NCBI GenBank assembly: GCA_021799495.1
Contig: JAJZAI010000001.1
Coordinates: 116,654 to 180,653, forward strand
Direction: 5' to 3'
Length of the DNA: 64,000 nt
DNA from: Deltaproteobacteria bacterium
GTDB lineage: Bacteria > Desulfobacterota > Binatia > Binatales > Binataceae
A model generated the notes under the pieces. That model saw only the letters and a program-made list of their open reading frames with translations. It was not told the DNA's origin and ran no database searches. The position numbers and the translations under genes are program-made. Below, one piece after another: positions 8,906 to 17,198 of the stretch (positions are counted from its first letter, which is position 1; each line of letters starts with the position of its first letter).

Positions 8906-10017
8906 CAGCGTCCGCCTCCTGCCGCCGCGGCCTGCGACGAACTGTCCTGAAAATGCGGCATCACGTGCTTGGCGAAAGTGCGCAGACTATTGAGCACCTC
9001 CTCCTGCGGAATCGTTTCAAGCGCGTTGAGCAGGAAGTTGATTCGATCGACGCCGACCGATTCCCATCGCTTGCAGGCGCGCAGCACGCGCTCGGGGTCG
9101 CCGATCGCGATGCCTTCGGGCACGCCCGCCGGATCGGCCGGTCCGGACGCCTCTTTGCGCAGCGACGGCAGCAATCCGAGCGAGGGGTACGATTTGGTCG
9201 GATAGGCCTCGCGCGCGGCGAGCAGTTGCGCCGCGAGGAAATTGAACGTGCCGAGCATCCGCCGGCCGATCTTGTTTCCCTTCTCCGTATCTTCGTGGCA
9301 GAAGAGAAAATTGACGGTGCTGACCTGATTGTTGACGACTTCGCCGACCGGCTCGCAGTTGGCGATGATCCGGCGATAATTCTGGACTTTGGTTTCCTGC
9401 TCCTTGACCGATCCGAAGGTCAGGCCAAGCGAGCCGAGGCCGCGTTCCGCGGCGTCGATTTCGGTGCCGGGACTGGTCACCGCGACCCACATCGGCGGAT
9501 GCGGCTTCTGGATCGGCTTCGGCAGAATCGTCCGCACCGGCATCGACCACGACCGGCCCTGATAGCCGAAGCGCTCCTGCGTCCACATCTTCGGCAGGCA
9601 GCGCACGAATTCGTCCCAGGTGCGTTTGGTCTCGTCAGGATTTGCGCGGAAGCCGCCAAGCTCGTTCCATGTGGCGGAACGTCCCGTGCCGACTTCAAGC
9701 CGGCCGCCCGAAAGGATATCGAGCGTGGCGGTCCGCTCCGCGATTTTGATCGGATGATTGAATTCGGGCACGCAAACCACGATCCCGTGACCCACGCGCA
9801 TCTTCTTGGTGCGCATCGCGCAGGCGGTCAGGAACAATTCCGGCGCGGAGCAATGCGAATATTCCTCGAGAAAATGATGCTCGACCGCCCAGACCGAATC
9901 GAAACCAAGCTCGTCGGCCAATGCGACCTGTTCGAGACAATTGTCGAAGACCCGCTTTTCGACGCCGGGGTCCCACGGACGCGGCACCGAAATTTCATAG
10001 AAGATTCCGAATTTCAT
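8905..10017 (-). CDS. LLM class flavin-dependent oxidoreductase
   Basis: A 370-residue bacterial-luciferase-like monooxygenase using reduced FMN or F420. Family features are the beta1 start MKFGIFYE, LADELGFDSVWAVEHHFLEEY (active-site His), TKKMRVGHGIVV, HPIKIAERTATLDILSGGRLEVGTGR, and PHPPMWVAVTSP in the second half. The length is complete. It is coupled to the downstream acetoacetate-decarboxylase-like gene by a one-base overlap, and the pair ends in a strong terminator. The pairing suggests oxygenation followed by C-C bond processing of one substrate, which is inference. The cofactor (FMN or F420) is not decidable here. Confidence 0.92.
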   Translation of the reverse strand: MKFGIFYEISVPRPWDPGVEKRVFDNCLEQVALADELGFDSVWAVEHHFLEEYSHCSAPELFLTACAMRTKKMRVGHGIVVCVPEFNHPIKIAERTATLDILSGGRLEVGTGRSATWNELGGFRANPDETKRTWDEFVRCLPKMWTQERFGYQGRSWSMPVRTILPKPIQKPHPPMWVAVTSPGTEIDAAERGLGSLGLTFGSVKEQETKVQNYRRIIANCEPVGEVVNNQVSTVNFLFCHEDTEKGNKIGRRMLGTFNFLAAQLLAAREAYPTKSYPSLGLLPSLRKEASGPADPAGVPEGIAIGDPERVLRACKRWESVGVDRINFLLNALETIPQEEVLNSLRTFAKHVMPHFQDSSSQAAAAGGGR

Positions 10018-10167
10018 CCTGATACCCTCCGCATTGCCGTCGTTTAGCGCAATCCGTACGGAAGGGAAAGGCGCCGAATTCGCGAAATGAGCGTGATTTC
10101 GGCCTGCCGGGTACCCGCCTGTCTGCCCCCTGCAATCCGGGATTGCAGCTTCGGGCGAATCGATCGC

Positions 10168-11415
10168 TTATCCAGCCGCTACGCCGCCAGCGATCTGATT
10201 CAAGTCGGATCCCTTCCGCTCGCCGCCGAGCGCGATAACGATAGCATCGATTATCAAAACCGTCGAGGCGACCAGCGCCAGCGCCGTGCTGTAGCCGATC
10301 CGCTGCGCGATCAGCGCCTCGACGAACGCCGCGTTCGACGCGAACAGCACGCCCAGTTGATAAGCAAAGCCGGAAAATAATCCGCGGACCTCCGGCGGCG
10401 AAAGTTCGATCAGGTGCGCCGGAATCGCGCCCCACGCGCCCTGCACCATGAATTGCATCAGGAACGCGCCCGCGGTCAGCCAGATCAGCGAGCGCGGAAA
10501 TATCCAAAACGGCACGATCAACAAACCGGCGAGCGTCGCCGCCGCCATCGCCCGGCGCCGCCCGATACGGTCGGAGAGCCATCCGAACGCGAGTCCGCCG
10601 AGCAGCGCGCCGACATTGTAAATGATGGCGATGGTCGCGATCGTTCTCGGTTCGAGCTTGCGTTCAAGATGCAGGAAAGTCGGATAAAGGTCCTGCGTGC
10701 CGTGCGAGATCAGGTTCATCATCGTCATCAGCGCGACCAGATAAACGAAGCGCCGGAAATTCCGCCGCAGCGCGCGCCAGATATCGCCGCGCGACGGCCG
10801 CATTAGCGCCCACGATTTCGACTCCGGAACTTTGGCGCGGATATACAGCGTCAACAACGCTGGCGCGCCGCCCAGAAAGAACATCGCGCGCCATCCGAAA
10901 TGCGGGAAAACCACAAAATAGGCCGCTGCCGCGAGCAGATAGCCGACCGCGTATCCCTCCTGCAGCAGTCCCGAGAGCAAACCGCGCCAGCGCGCCGGCA
11001 CGGCTTCCATCGCGATCGACGCGCCGACTCCCCATTCTCCGCCCATCGCGACGCCGTACAGCGCCCGCCAGCACAGAAACCATCCAAAGCTCGGCGCGAG
11101 CCCGCTCATCACTTCAAAAAGCGAATAAAGGATCACGTCGATCATCAATGGCGCGCGCCGTCCGTAACGATCCGCGAGCCAGCCGAAAATCAGCGCGCCC
11201 ACCGGACGCATCGCCAGCGTCGCGGTGATCGTGAATGCGATATCGGCGACGTCGCGATGGAAATCTTTGGCGATAGTTGGCAAAGCAAACACCAACGCGA
11301 AAAAATCGAATGCGTCGAGCGTCCATCCCAGAAAGCTCGCGAAAAGGGTGTGGAACGCTTCGGATTTGGATTGCGCGGCGGCGGCCGGGATCGCGATTCC
11401 GGGTTCTGAGGCCAT
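10168..11415 (-). CDS. MFS transporter (metabolite:H+ symporter-like)
   Basis: A 415-residue inner-membrane transporter with about 12 predicted membrane helices. It has the MFS loop 2-3 motif GWLADRYGRR and its repeat in the second half, GWLSDRIGRRR. The sequence FLGWTLDAFDFFALVFALP at the start and GVAMGGEWGVGASIAMEAVP resemble carboxylate/sialate-type symporters (the NanT/Jen group). The substrate is unknown. It lies 150 bases upstream of the LLM gene on the same strand, so uptake of the LLM/decarboxylase substrate is a reasonable guess. A second MFS gene diverges from its 5' side. Confidence 0.88.
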   Translation of the reverse strand: MASEPGIAIPAAAAQSKSEAFHTLFASFLGWTLDAFDFFALVFALPTIAKDFHRDVADIAFTITATLAMRPVGALIFGWLADRYGRRAPLMIDVILYSLFEVMSGLAPSFGWFLCWRALYGVAMGGEWGVGASIAMEAVPARWRGLLSGLLQEGYAVGYLLAAAAYFVVFPHFGWRAMFFLGGAPALLTLYIRAKVPESKSWALMRPSRGDIWRALRRNFRRFVYLVALMTMMNLISHGTQDLYPTFLHLERKLEPRTIATIAIIYNVGALLGGLAFGWLSDRIGRRRAMAAATLAGLLIVPFWIFPRSLIWLTAGAFLMQFMVQGAWGAIPAHLIELSPPEVRGLFSGFAYQLGVLFASNAAFVEALIAQRIGYSTALALVASTVLIIDAIVIALGGERKGSDLNQIAGGVAAG

Positions 11416-11531
11416 CGGCAGCGCCTAAGATATTCGATAGCCGCCCGGCATAGAAAGCCGCGGACGGGGACGCGCAGTCGGATTTTGGCCCGACACAGCC
11501 GCGACCGGACGCATCCACGTTCCGGCAAACG

Positions 11532-12995
11532 ATGGATTTATTGCGCTCATCCGATTCGCTTTCAGGCGCCGACGAGTTTCTGACGCTGATTCCGGCGCGG
11601 CTCGATCGTCTGCCGTGGAGCCGCTTCCATACCTTGATTGTCGTCGGCCTCGGCATCACGTGGGCGCTCGACGGCCTCGAAGTGACGCTGATGGGCGCCA
11701 TCGGCGCGGTATTGCAGCGTCCGAATACGCTCGGCCTCAACGCCGCGCAAATCGGCTTTATCAGCTCCTGCTATCTGGCGGGCGCGGCGGCTGGCGCGCT
11801 CGTCTTCGGCCATCTGACCGACCGTCATGGCCGGCGCCGGTTCTTCTTCATCAGCCTTGCGCTCTACTTGATCGGCGTCGCGCTTACGGCGTGTGCGTGG
11901 AATCTGGTGAGCTTCGCCATCTTTCGCGCTCTGACGGGCGCGGGGATCGGCGGCGAATATGCGGCGGTCAACAGCGCGATCGATGAACTCGTGCCGGCGC
12001 GCATTCGCGGGCGCGTCGATTTGATCGTCAACGGCAGTTTCTGGCTGGGCGCGGCGGCGGGATCGCTAGCGGGAATCGTGCTGCTGAATCCGCGCTTCGT
12101 GCCATATCGCTACGGATGGCGCATCGGTTTCGCGCTCGGCGCGATGATCGGTCTGGCGATCCTCCATCTGCGCAATTTCATTCCGGAAAGCCCGCGATGG
12201 TTGTTGGCGCACGGCTATCGCGGCGAGGCGGAAGCGGTGGTCACGGCGATTGAGCGAGCCGTCGAAGACCGCATCGGATGTCCGCTCGATCTCCCCGACG
12301 CCGCGCTTGCGGTCCGAATCCGCCCGCGCGGCCCGATCGGAATCGCCGGCGCGCTGCGCACGATCGCGATCCGCTATTGGCGGCGCGCGCTGCTTGGGCT
12401 GACCCTGATGGTCGCGCAGGCGTTCACCTACAACGCCATCTTCTTCACTTACGCGATCGTGCTGAACCGCTTTTACGGCGTCGCCGCCGCGCACGCGGCC
12501 GCCTATCTGCTGCCATTCGCCGCGGCGAATTTCGCCGGGCCGGTCATTATGAGTCCGCTGTTCGACACGATCGGCCGGCGGCCGATGATCGCCGCGACCT
12601 ACGCGATCGCCGCATCGATATTGATCGTGACCGGCGCGATGTTCGCACGCGGGATGCTCACCAGCTTCGAGCAGGGCCTGCTGTGGACCTTGATGTTCTT
12701 TTTCGCTTCGCCGGCCGCGAGTTCGGCCTATCTTACGGTCAGCGAAATTTTCCCGCTGGAGATTCGCGCGCTGGCGATCGCGATCTTCTTCGCCGCCGGC
12801 ACGACCGTCGGCGGCATCGCCGCGCCATGGTTTTTCGGCCGCTTGATCGATTCCGGCTCGCGCGCGGCGCTGCTCCACGGCTATCTGATCGCGGCGGCGC
12901 TGATGCTGCTGGCGGCGACGGTCGAGATAATCATCGGCGTGCCGGCGGAACGGCAAAGTCTCGAGCGAATCACGCCGCCGCTTGCGGCCGAATAG
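11532..12995 (+). CDS. MFS transporter (sugar/aromatic-acid porter-like)
   Basis: A 487-residue transporter with about 12 membrane helices. Motifs are GHLTDRHGRRRFF between helices 2 and 3, GAGIGGEYAAVNSAIDELVPARIRGR after helix 4, and the central PESPRWLLAHG typical of the sugar-porter/SV2-like branch. It is transcribed divergently from the other MFS gene across 116 bases that must hold both promoters. The stop is 16 bases from that of the convergent histone-like gene. The substrate cannot be assigned, but the surrounding catabolic genes and pobA suggest an organic acid. Confidence 0.88.
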   Translation: MDLLRSSDSLSGADEFLTLIPARLDRLPWSRFHTLIVVGLGITWALDGLEVTLMGAIGAVLQRPNTLGLNAAQIGFISSCYLAGAAAGALVFGHLTDRHGRRRFFFISLALYLIGVALTACAWNLVSFAIFRALTGAGIGGEYAAVNSAIDELVPARIRGRVDLIVNGSFWLGAAAGSLAGIVLLNPRFVPYRYGWRIGFALGAMIGLAILHLRNFIPESPRWLLAHGYRGEAEAVVTAIERAVEDRIGCPLDLPDAALAVRIRPRGPIGIAGALRTIAIRYWRRALLGLTLMVAQAFTYNAIFFTYAIVLNRFYGVAAAHAAAYLLPFAAANFAGPVIMSPLFDTIGRRPMIAATYAIAASILIVTGAMFARGMLTSFEQGLLWTLMFFFASPAASSAYLTVSEIFPLEIRALAIAIFFAAGTTVGGIAAPWFFGRLIDSGSRAALLHGYLIAAALMLLAATVEIIIGVPAERQSLERITPPLAAE

Positions 12996-13011
12996 TCTGG
13001 AGCCTGAGACG

Positions 13012-13296
13012 CTACTCCTGGTCGGAAAGCGTGCGCGCCGCCTCGGCGACCACCGTCTTCGCGGCGGCCGAAAGTTTCTTTTTGCCGCGCACAACCTTGA
13101 CCGCCTCTTTCACGCCGGTCGCGATCAACTTGTCAATCTTTTTTCCAGGCGCGCCGGCGGTCATTTTGCGCGCGAATTTGTTGGCGGCTTTCGCGGCCGC
13201 TTTCTTGGCCGCCCGCGGCTTGGTGGGTTTTCCTTTCGCAGATTTTTTGGGCGTTGCGACTTTTTTCGACTTCTGCATTTTCTTTTTTGTCGCCAT
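13012..13296 (-). CDS. Lys/Ala-rich histone H1-like protein
   Basis: A 94-residue, very basic protein: about the first 50 residues are mostly Lys, Ala, Pro and Thr (KKMQKSKKVATPKKSAKGK), followed by a more ordinary segment with VKEAVKVVRGKKKL. This composition is that of bacterial H1-like nucleoid proteins, disordered DNA-binding tails that compact or modulate chromosomal DNA. GGGAG lies 9 bases before the ATG. Low-complexity composition makes homology hard to prove; ribosome- or RNA-associated basic proteins are an alternative. Confidence 0.65.
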   Translation of the reverse strand: MATKKKMQKSKKVATPKKSAKGKPTKPRAAKKAAAKAANKFARKMTAGAPGKKIDKLIATGVKEAVKVVRGKKKLSAAAKTVVAEAARTLSDQE

Positions 13297-13404
13297 GGTA
13301 AATGTCTCCCGGCTTCCGACTCCTCATCCGCTTGAGATTCCCGCCGCATCGGATGATAAGAAACTCGATAACCCGACCGCAAGGAAACCAGCGAGGTTCT
13401 GGCG

Positions 13405-14532
13405 ATGTACAACGGCATCAAGGTGATCGACGCCGACGGCCATGTGATGGAGCCGAACGATCTTTACGATCAATATCTGGAAGCGAAGTTCAAACCCGAC
13501 CTTGAGGAACTCAAGCGCGCCGCCGAACGGCGTCCGTCGAAATTCTTCTTTGGCATCTTCCATCAGCTCGACACCGGCCGTCCGCTTGGCGTGCCGCATC
13601 CGGACAAACCGCTAGTGCGCGCGGGCCGCAATCCGCGCGCCGAGAAACCCGACATGCGCGGCGGATGGGACCCGCACATCCGCATCAAGGATATGGACCG
13701 CGAGGGCATCGACGTCGCGGTGCTGTTCGCGACGGTGGTTTCGAGCTTCTGCTCTTTGAAAACGGTCGATTTCGAGGTTGCGATGATCCGGGCCTACAAT
13801 CGTTGGATCGCCGATTATTGCGCCGCCTATCCGAATCGATTGAAGGCGGTCGCGGTCGTGCCGATGCGCGATCCGGAGCGCGCCGCCGCGATGATTCGCG
13901 AGGCCGCGCGCACGCCGTGGGCGGCCGGCGTCTATTTATCCGGCCATATCGAAGATCGCCTGCTCGACCATCCCGCGCTTCATCCGATTTGGCAGGCCTG
14001 TCAGGAAACCGATTTGCCGGCTTGCTTCCATGGCGGCACCGCGCGCCCACCCTACGGACTCGGCACTTTCGAGATGACCAACAATCTCTTCCTGCAACAT
14101 TCCGCGACCAATCCGTTCGAGATGATGCGGGCGGTCGCGGCGCTCGTCGGCGGCGGCGTGCTCGATATGTTCGAGCGGCTGCGCGTCGCGATTCTGGAGG
14201 CGGGCGTGGGATGGCTGCCGTTCTGGATGGAGCGGCTGGACGAGCATTACGAGCTGATGCCCGAGTACGTGCCGTTCCTGCGGCGCAAACCGTCCGCGGC
14301 GATCCGCTCGGAGAATTTTTTCATCTCCTGCGATCCCGACGAGGAGACGCTGCCGTTCGTCGCGAATTTCGTCGGCCCGGAGCATATCCTTTACGCTTCG
14401 GATTATCCGCATTTCGACGGCCGCTTTCCCGATACGGTCAAGCTGACGGCGCGGCCTGAAATCTTTCCGCCCGAAGTGCAGCGGAAAATTTTGTGGGACA
14501 ATCCGCGCCGGCTTTATACGCGGATTTCCTAG
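13405..14532 (+). CDS. Amidohydrolase family protein (COG2159 type)
   Basis: A 375-residue metal-dependent hydrolase/decarboxylase. The N-terminal metal motif is VIDADGHVMEP, the barrel His is in LPACFHGGTARPP, and the C-terminal YASDYPHFDGRFPDT carries the conserved Asp and His. It also has DMDREGIDVAVLFAT and NRWIADYCAAYPNRL, characteristic of this family. It is only moderately similar to the amidohydrolase at 5.4 kb, so the two are paralogues with probably different substrates. GAGG lies 8 bases upstream of the ATG. It stands alone between convergent minus-strand genes. Confidence 0.87.
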   Translation: MYNGIKVIDADGHVMEPNDLYDQYLEAKFKPDLEELKRAAERRPSKFFFGIFHQLDTGRPLGVPHPDKPLVRAGRNPRAEKPDMRGGWDPHIRIKDMDREGIDVAVLFATVVSSFCSLKTVDFEVAMIRAYNRWIADYCAAYPNRLKAVAVVPMRDPERAAAMIREAARTPWAAGVYLSGHIEDRLLDHPALHPIWQACQETDLPACFHGGTARPPYGLGTFEMTNNLFLQHSATNPFEMMRAVAALVGGGVLDMFERLRVAILEAGVGWLPFWMERLDEHYELMPEYVPFLRRKPSAAIRSENFFISCDPDEETLPFVANFVGPEHILYASDYPHFDGRFPDTVKLTARPEIFPPEVQRKILWDNPRRLYTRIS

Positions 14533-14593
14533 CTCCGACGCAACCGCCGCATCGACTCCGCCGGTTGGCAAGTGTTCGACGAGACTGAATCGC

Positions 14594-15091
14594 TCACGAA
14601 AACTTCGTCACCGCCGAGGCCGGCAGCACCACGCGCACGCCCGTGGCTTCGAGCGTATTCAGCAGGATCGCGACGCGCTCCGCGCCGGACATGTAGCGGT
14701 CGAAAATCGCGGCGAAACCGCGGAACGGCCCCTCGACCACGCGCACCGTTTCGCCGCTTCCCAGCGCCCGTTCTTCAATCTTGACGACGCCGTTGACGCC
14801 GCGCCGGCGAATCTCTTCGATCACGCCTTGCGGCACGGTCAGCGGATCGGCCCCCGCGCCGACGATTCCCTGCACGCCATGCAGATATTTGACGTCGAAA
14901 TAATGAAGCTGCGGATCGAGCCGCGCGAACAAATAACACGGGAACAGCGGCGCGATCGTCCACGCCATCTTGCCCCATCGCGGCGTGCGCGCTTCCAGCA
15001 GCGGCAGGAAAACCTCCGGCAAAATCGCCGCAAGCTGGTCCCTGACCCACCGCTCCTTGTTCGGTTTGGTGCGGATTAAATACCACTCCAT
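14594..15091 (-). CDS. NusG-like transcription elongation/antitermination factor (specialised paralogue)
   Basis: A 165-residue protein with an N-terminal NGN domain (EWYLIRTKPNKERWVRDQL, then PLFPCYLFARLDP and VKYLHGVQGIVGAGADPLTVPQ) and a C-terminal KOW domain (~115-155, SGETVRVVEGPFRGFAAIFDRY). It is shorter and more diverged than housekeeping NusG and lacks the secE-nusG-rplK neighbourhood, so it belongs to the specialised RfaH/LoaP/UpxY-like paralogues. These usually antiterminate one long polysaccharide or metabolite operon. No such operon is adjacent, but glycosylation genes lie from 41.7 kb. The start is fixed by GGAGGAG 9 bases upstream. The 286 bases before it are gene-free. Confidence 0.85.
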   Translation of the reverse strand: MEWYLIRTKPNKERWVRDQLAAILPEVFLPLLEARTPRWGKMAWTIAPLFPCYLFARLDPQLHYFDVKYLHGVQGIVGAGADPLTVPQGVIEEIRRRGVNGVVKIEERALGSGETVRVVEGPFRGFAAIFDRYMSGAERVAILLNTLEATGVRVVLPASAVTKFS

Positions 15092-15377
15092 GTCAATCCG
15101 CTCCTCCGCCGCCGTTGTCCGGCGCCGTTCCGAATCCCCGCACGATCAAAGATACCTTACCCAAGCGACCCGCCAAGCGTTGATTTTAACAGGCATCATG
15201 GCGGAAGGCGTCAAACATTGGCTGGAAAGACGCCGAAACCATCGATCTTGCGCCGCTCAACGACGCCGGGAATAGATGAATATCGCCAATCAGACGGCGA
15301 AAATTCACGAAATTGACTGGATGTGCAAATCACGCGCGCCGGAAATTTTTTTCGGATCGGGCGCCGGCCCGGCATCG

Positions 15378-16556
15378 TCATAAGTCGAATGGCAGCCCGA
15401 CGTAATTCTCCGCGAGGCTCGTCGCCGCCGCGCGCGAACCGATCACGTAATCCAGCTCGGCCTGCTGGCGGCGCCAATCGAACGGGGTTTCGTCCGGAAA
15501 GCGATGCAGCATCGAAGTCATCCACCACGAAAACCGCTGCACTTTCCAAACCCGGCGCAGGCAAACCGAAGAGTAATTGTCGAGCGGCTCGCGCCGTCCC
15601 GACCGATAGAACTCCGCGAACGCCGCGGCCATCGCCTTCACGTCCGCGACCGCAAGGTTCAGCCCCTTGGCCCCCGTCGGCGGCACAATATGCGCCGCGT
15701 CACCGGCCAGGAACAGCCGCCCGTGGCGCATCGGCTCCGCGACGAAACTGCGCATCGGCGTGATTCCCTTCTGCACGATCGGCCCTTCGGCGAGCCGCCA
15801 ATCGCTTTCCGTCGCGAACCGCGTTTGCAGCTCCCGCCAGATTCGATCGTCGGGCCAGTTCTCGATCGCCTCGCGCGGATCGCATTGCAGATACAGCCGC
15901 GTCAGCGACGGCGAGCGCATGCTATGCAGCGCGAAACCGCGTTCGTGGCTGCAATAAATAAGTTCGTCCGAAGACGGCGCGACTTCCGCCAGGATGCCCA
16001 GCCACGCGAACGGGTACACCCGCTCGTAGATGGTCAGCGCGGCGCGTGGAATCGCTTCGCGGCAGACGCCGTGAAAGCCGTCGCATCCGGCGACGAAATC
16101 GCAGTCCACGCGATGCTCGAAGCCGTCGTGAATGAAAAGAATTTCCGGATGATCGCCGTCAACGTCGCCGACCCGCACATCTTCGGCTTCGAAATAGATC
16201 GGCAGCCCGGCGGAGACGCGCGCGTCGGTCAGGTCTTTGACCACTTCGCGCTGCGGATAAATCATGATCGAACGGCCGCCGGTCAGATCGCTCAGGTCGA
16301 TGCGATGGCCCCGCCCACCGAAACGCAATTCGATTCCGTGATGGACCAGCCCCTCGCGGCGCATCCGCGCGCCGACTCCCGCCGCATCCATCAGGTCGCA
16401 CGTGCCCTGTTCGAGCACGCCCGCGCGCACGCGCTCCTGCACGTACTCGCGGCTGCGCGTTTCGATTACGACCGAATCGACGCCAGCGCGGGCCAGCAGA
16501 TGCGCGAGCATCGTGCCCGCCGGTCCCGCGCCGACAATTCCAACCTGCGTGCGCAT
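15378..16556 (-). CDS. pobA: 4-hydroxybenzoate 3-monooxygenase
   Basis: FAD-dependent, NAD(P)H-using hydroxylase converting 4-hydroxybenzoate to protocatechuate; 392 residues against 394 in the Pseudomonas enzyme. It has the Rossmann GAGPAG (9-14), RVRAGVLEQGTCDLM, the second FAD motif GRLFLAGDAAHIVPPTGAKG near residue 285, and the family-specific tail WWMTSMLH and AENYVGLP. The start MRTQVGIVGAGPAG is canonical. It lies 54 bases downstream of DUF3501 on the same strand, so read-through from the fur-rbr operon is possible. No protocatechuate dioxygenase or PobR gene is in view. Confidence 0.95.
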   Translation of the reverse strand: MRTQVGIVGAGPAGTMLAHLLARAGVDSVVIETRSREYVQERVRAGVLEQGTCDLMDAAGVGARMRREGLVHHGIELRFGGRGHRIDLSDLTGGRSIMIYPQREVVKDLTDARVSAGLPIYFEAEDVRVGDVDGDHPEILFIHDGFEHRVDCDFVAGCDGFHGVCREAIPRAALTIYERVYPFAWLGILAEVAPSSDELIYCSHERGFALHSMRSPSLTRLYLQCDPREAIENWPDDRIWRELQTRFATESDWRLAEGPIVQKGITPMRSFVAEPMRHGRLFLAGDAAHIVPPTGAKGLNLAVADVKAMAAAFAEFYRSGRREPLDNYSSVCLRRVWKVQRFSWWMTSMLHRFPDETPFDWRRQQAELDYVIGSRAAATSLAENYVGLPFDL

Positions 16557-16610
16557 CGCTGTTCCGAACCGAATCCACGCCGCTCCCGCCCGGCGCGATA
16601 ATCAAGGCCG

Positions 16611-17198
16611 CTAGTCGCCGATCAGGTCGCCTTCAAGCGCGTGTGCGATCGTTCCCTGAATCAGCGCGCGCGCCGTCAGGCGCGGATGGTCCGCCTCGAT
16701 CGCTATTTTGCCCGCGGCGGCGTGATCATGAAATTCGGCCGCGTCGAGCCCGCCGAGCGGGAACCGCACGAACTGCACCGCGCTGATCCGGTCGGTCGCG
16801 ATCTGGCGGTGGTCGAAGCGCGCAGGTTCGCGCCGGCCGCCGATCGCAATCCACAAACGGCGCTCGAGGCCGACCAGTTCGCGCAACGCCGCATCGCGTT
16901 CCTTCGCGTCCGCGTATTCGACCAGCATGGTCGCCGTCAGTTCGCCCGGCCGCGGCAGCAATTCGTTGTAAGTGTCGATTTCGTGGCGCAGCGCGTCTTC
17001 GGCTTCGATCCGCTCCGCGCGGATCATCTCTTCGATTTGATACCAGACGGTCTGGCCGTTCTCGAACAGCAGCGTCAGATGTTCGCCGACGGCGAGGCGC
17101 CGCCGTTCCTTTTCCGCGATAAACAGCGGGCGCAGGCGCGGGCGCAGAATTTCATATTGCCGCCACGGCAGCAGCTCTTTCAGCGTAATCGGCTTCAC
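16611..17198 (-). CDS. DUF3501 family protein
   Basis: A 195-residue protein starting MKPITLKELLPWRQYE, with FIAEKERRRLAVGEHLTLLFENGQTVWYQIEEMIRAERI, the conserved core of DUF3501. Function is unknown. The family is typically encoded beside a rubrerythrin and a two-cluster Fe-S oxidoreductase, exactly as here, so a role in peroxide or redox metabolism with those partners is inferred. The ATG overlaps the stop of the Fe-S gene by 4 bases (ATGA-type coupling). Confidence 0.88.
   Translation of the reverse strand: MKPITLKELLPWRQYEILRPRLRPLFIAEKERRRLAVGEHLTLLFENGQTVWYQIEEMIRAERIEAEDALRHEIDTYNELLPRPGELTATMLVEYADAKERDAALRELVGLERRLWIAIGGRREPARFDHRQIATDRISAVQFVRFPLGGLDAAEFHDHAAAGKIAIEADHPRLTARALIQGTIAHALEGDLIGD

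Noticed and set aside
10130..10148. Inverted repeat CTGCAATCC/GGATTGCAG between the MFS and LLM genes
   Set aside because: Could be an operator or weak terminator, but with no T-run, no regulator nearby and only one copy it is not called as a feature.
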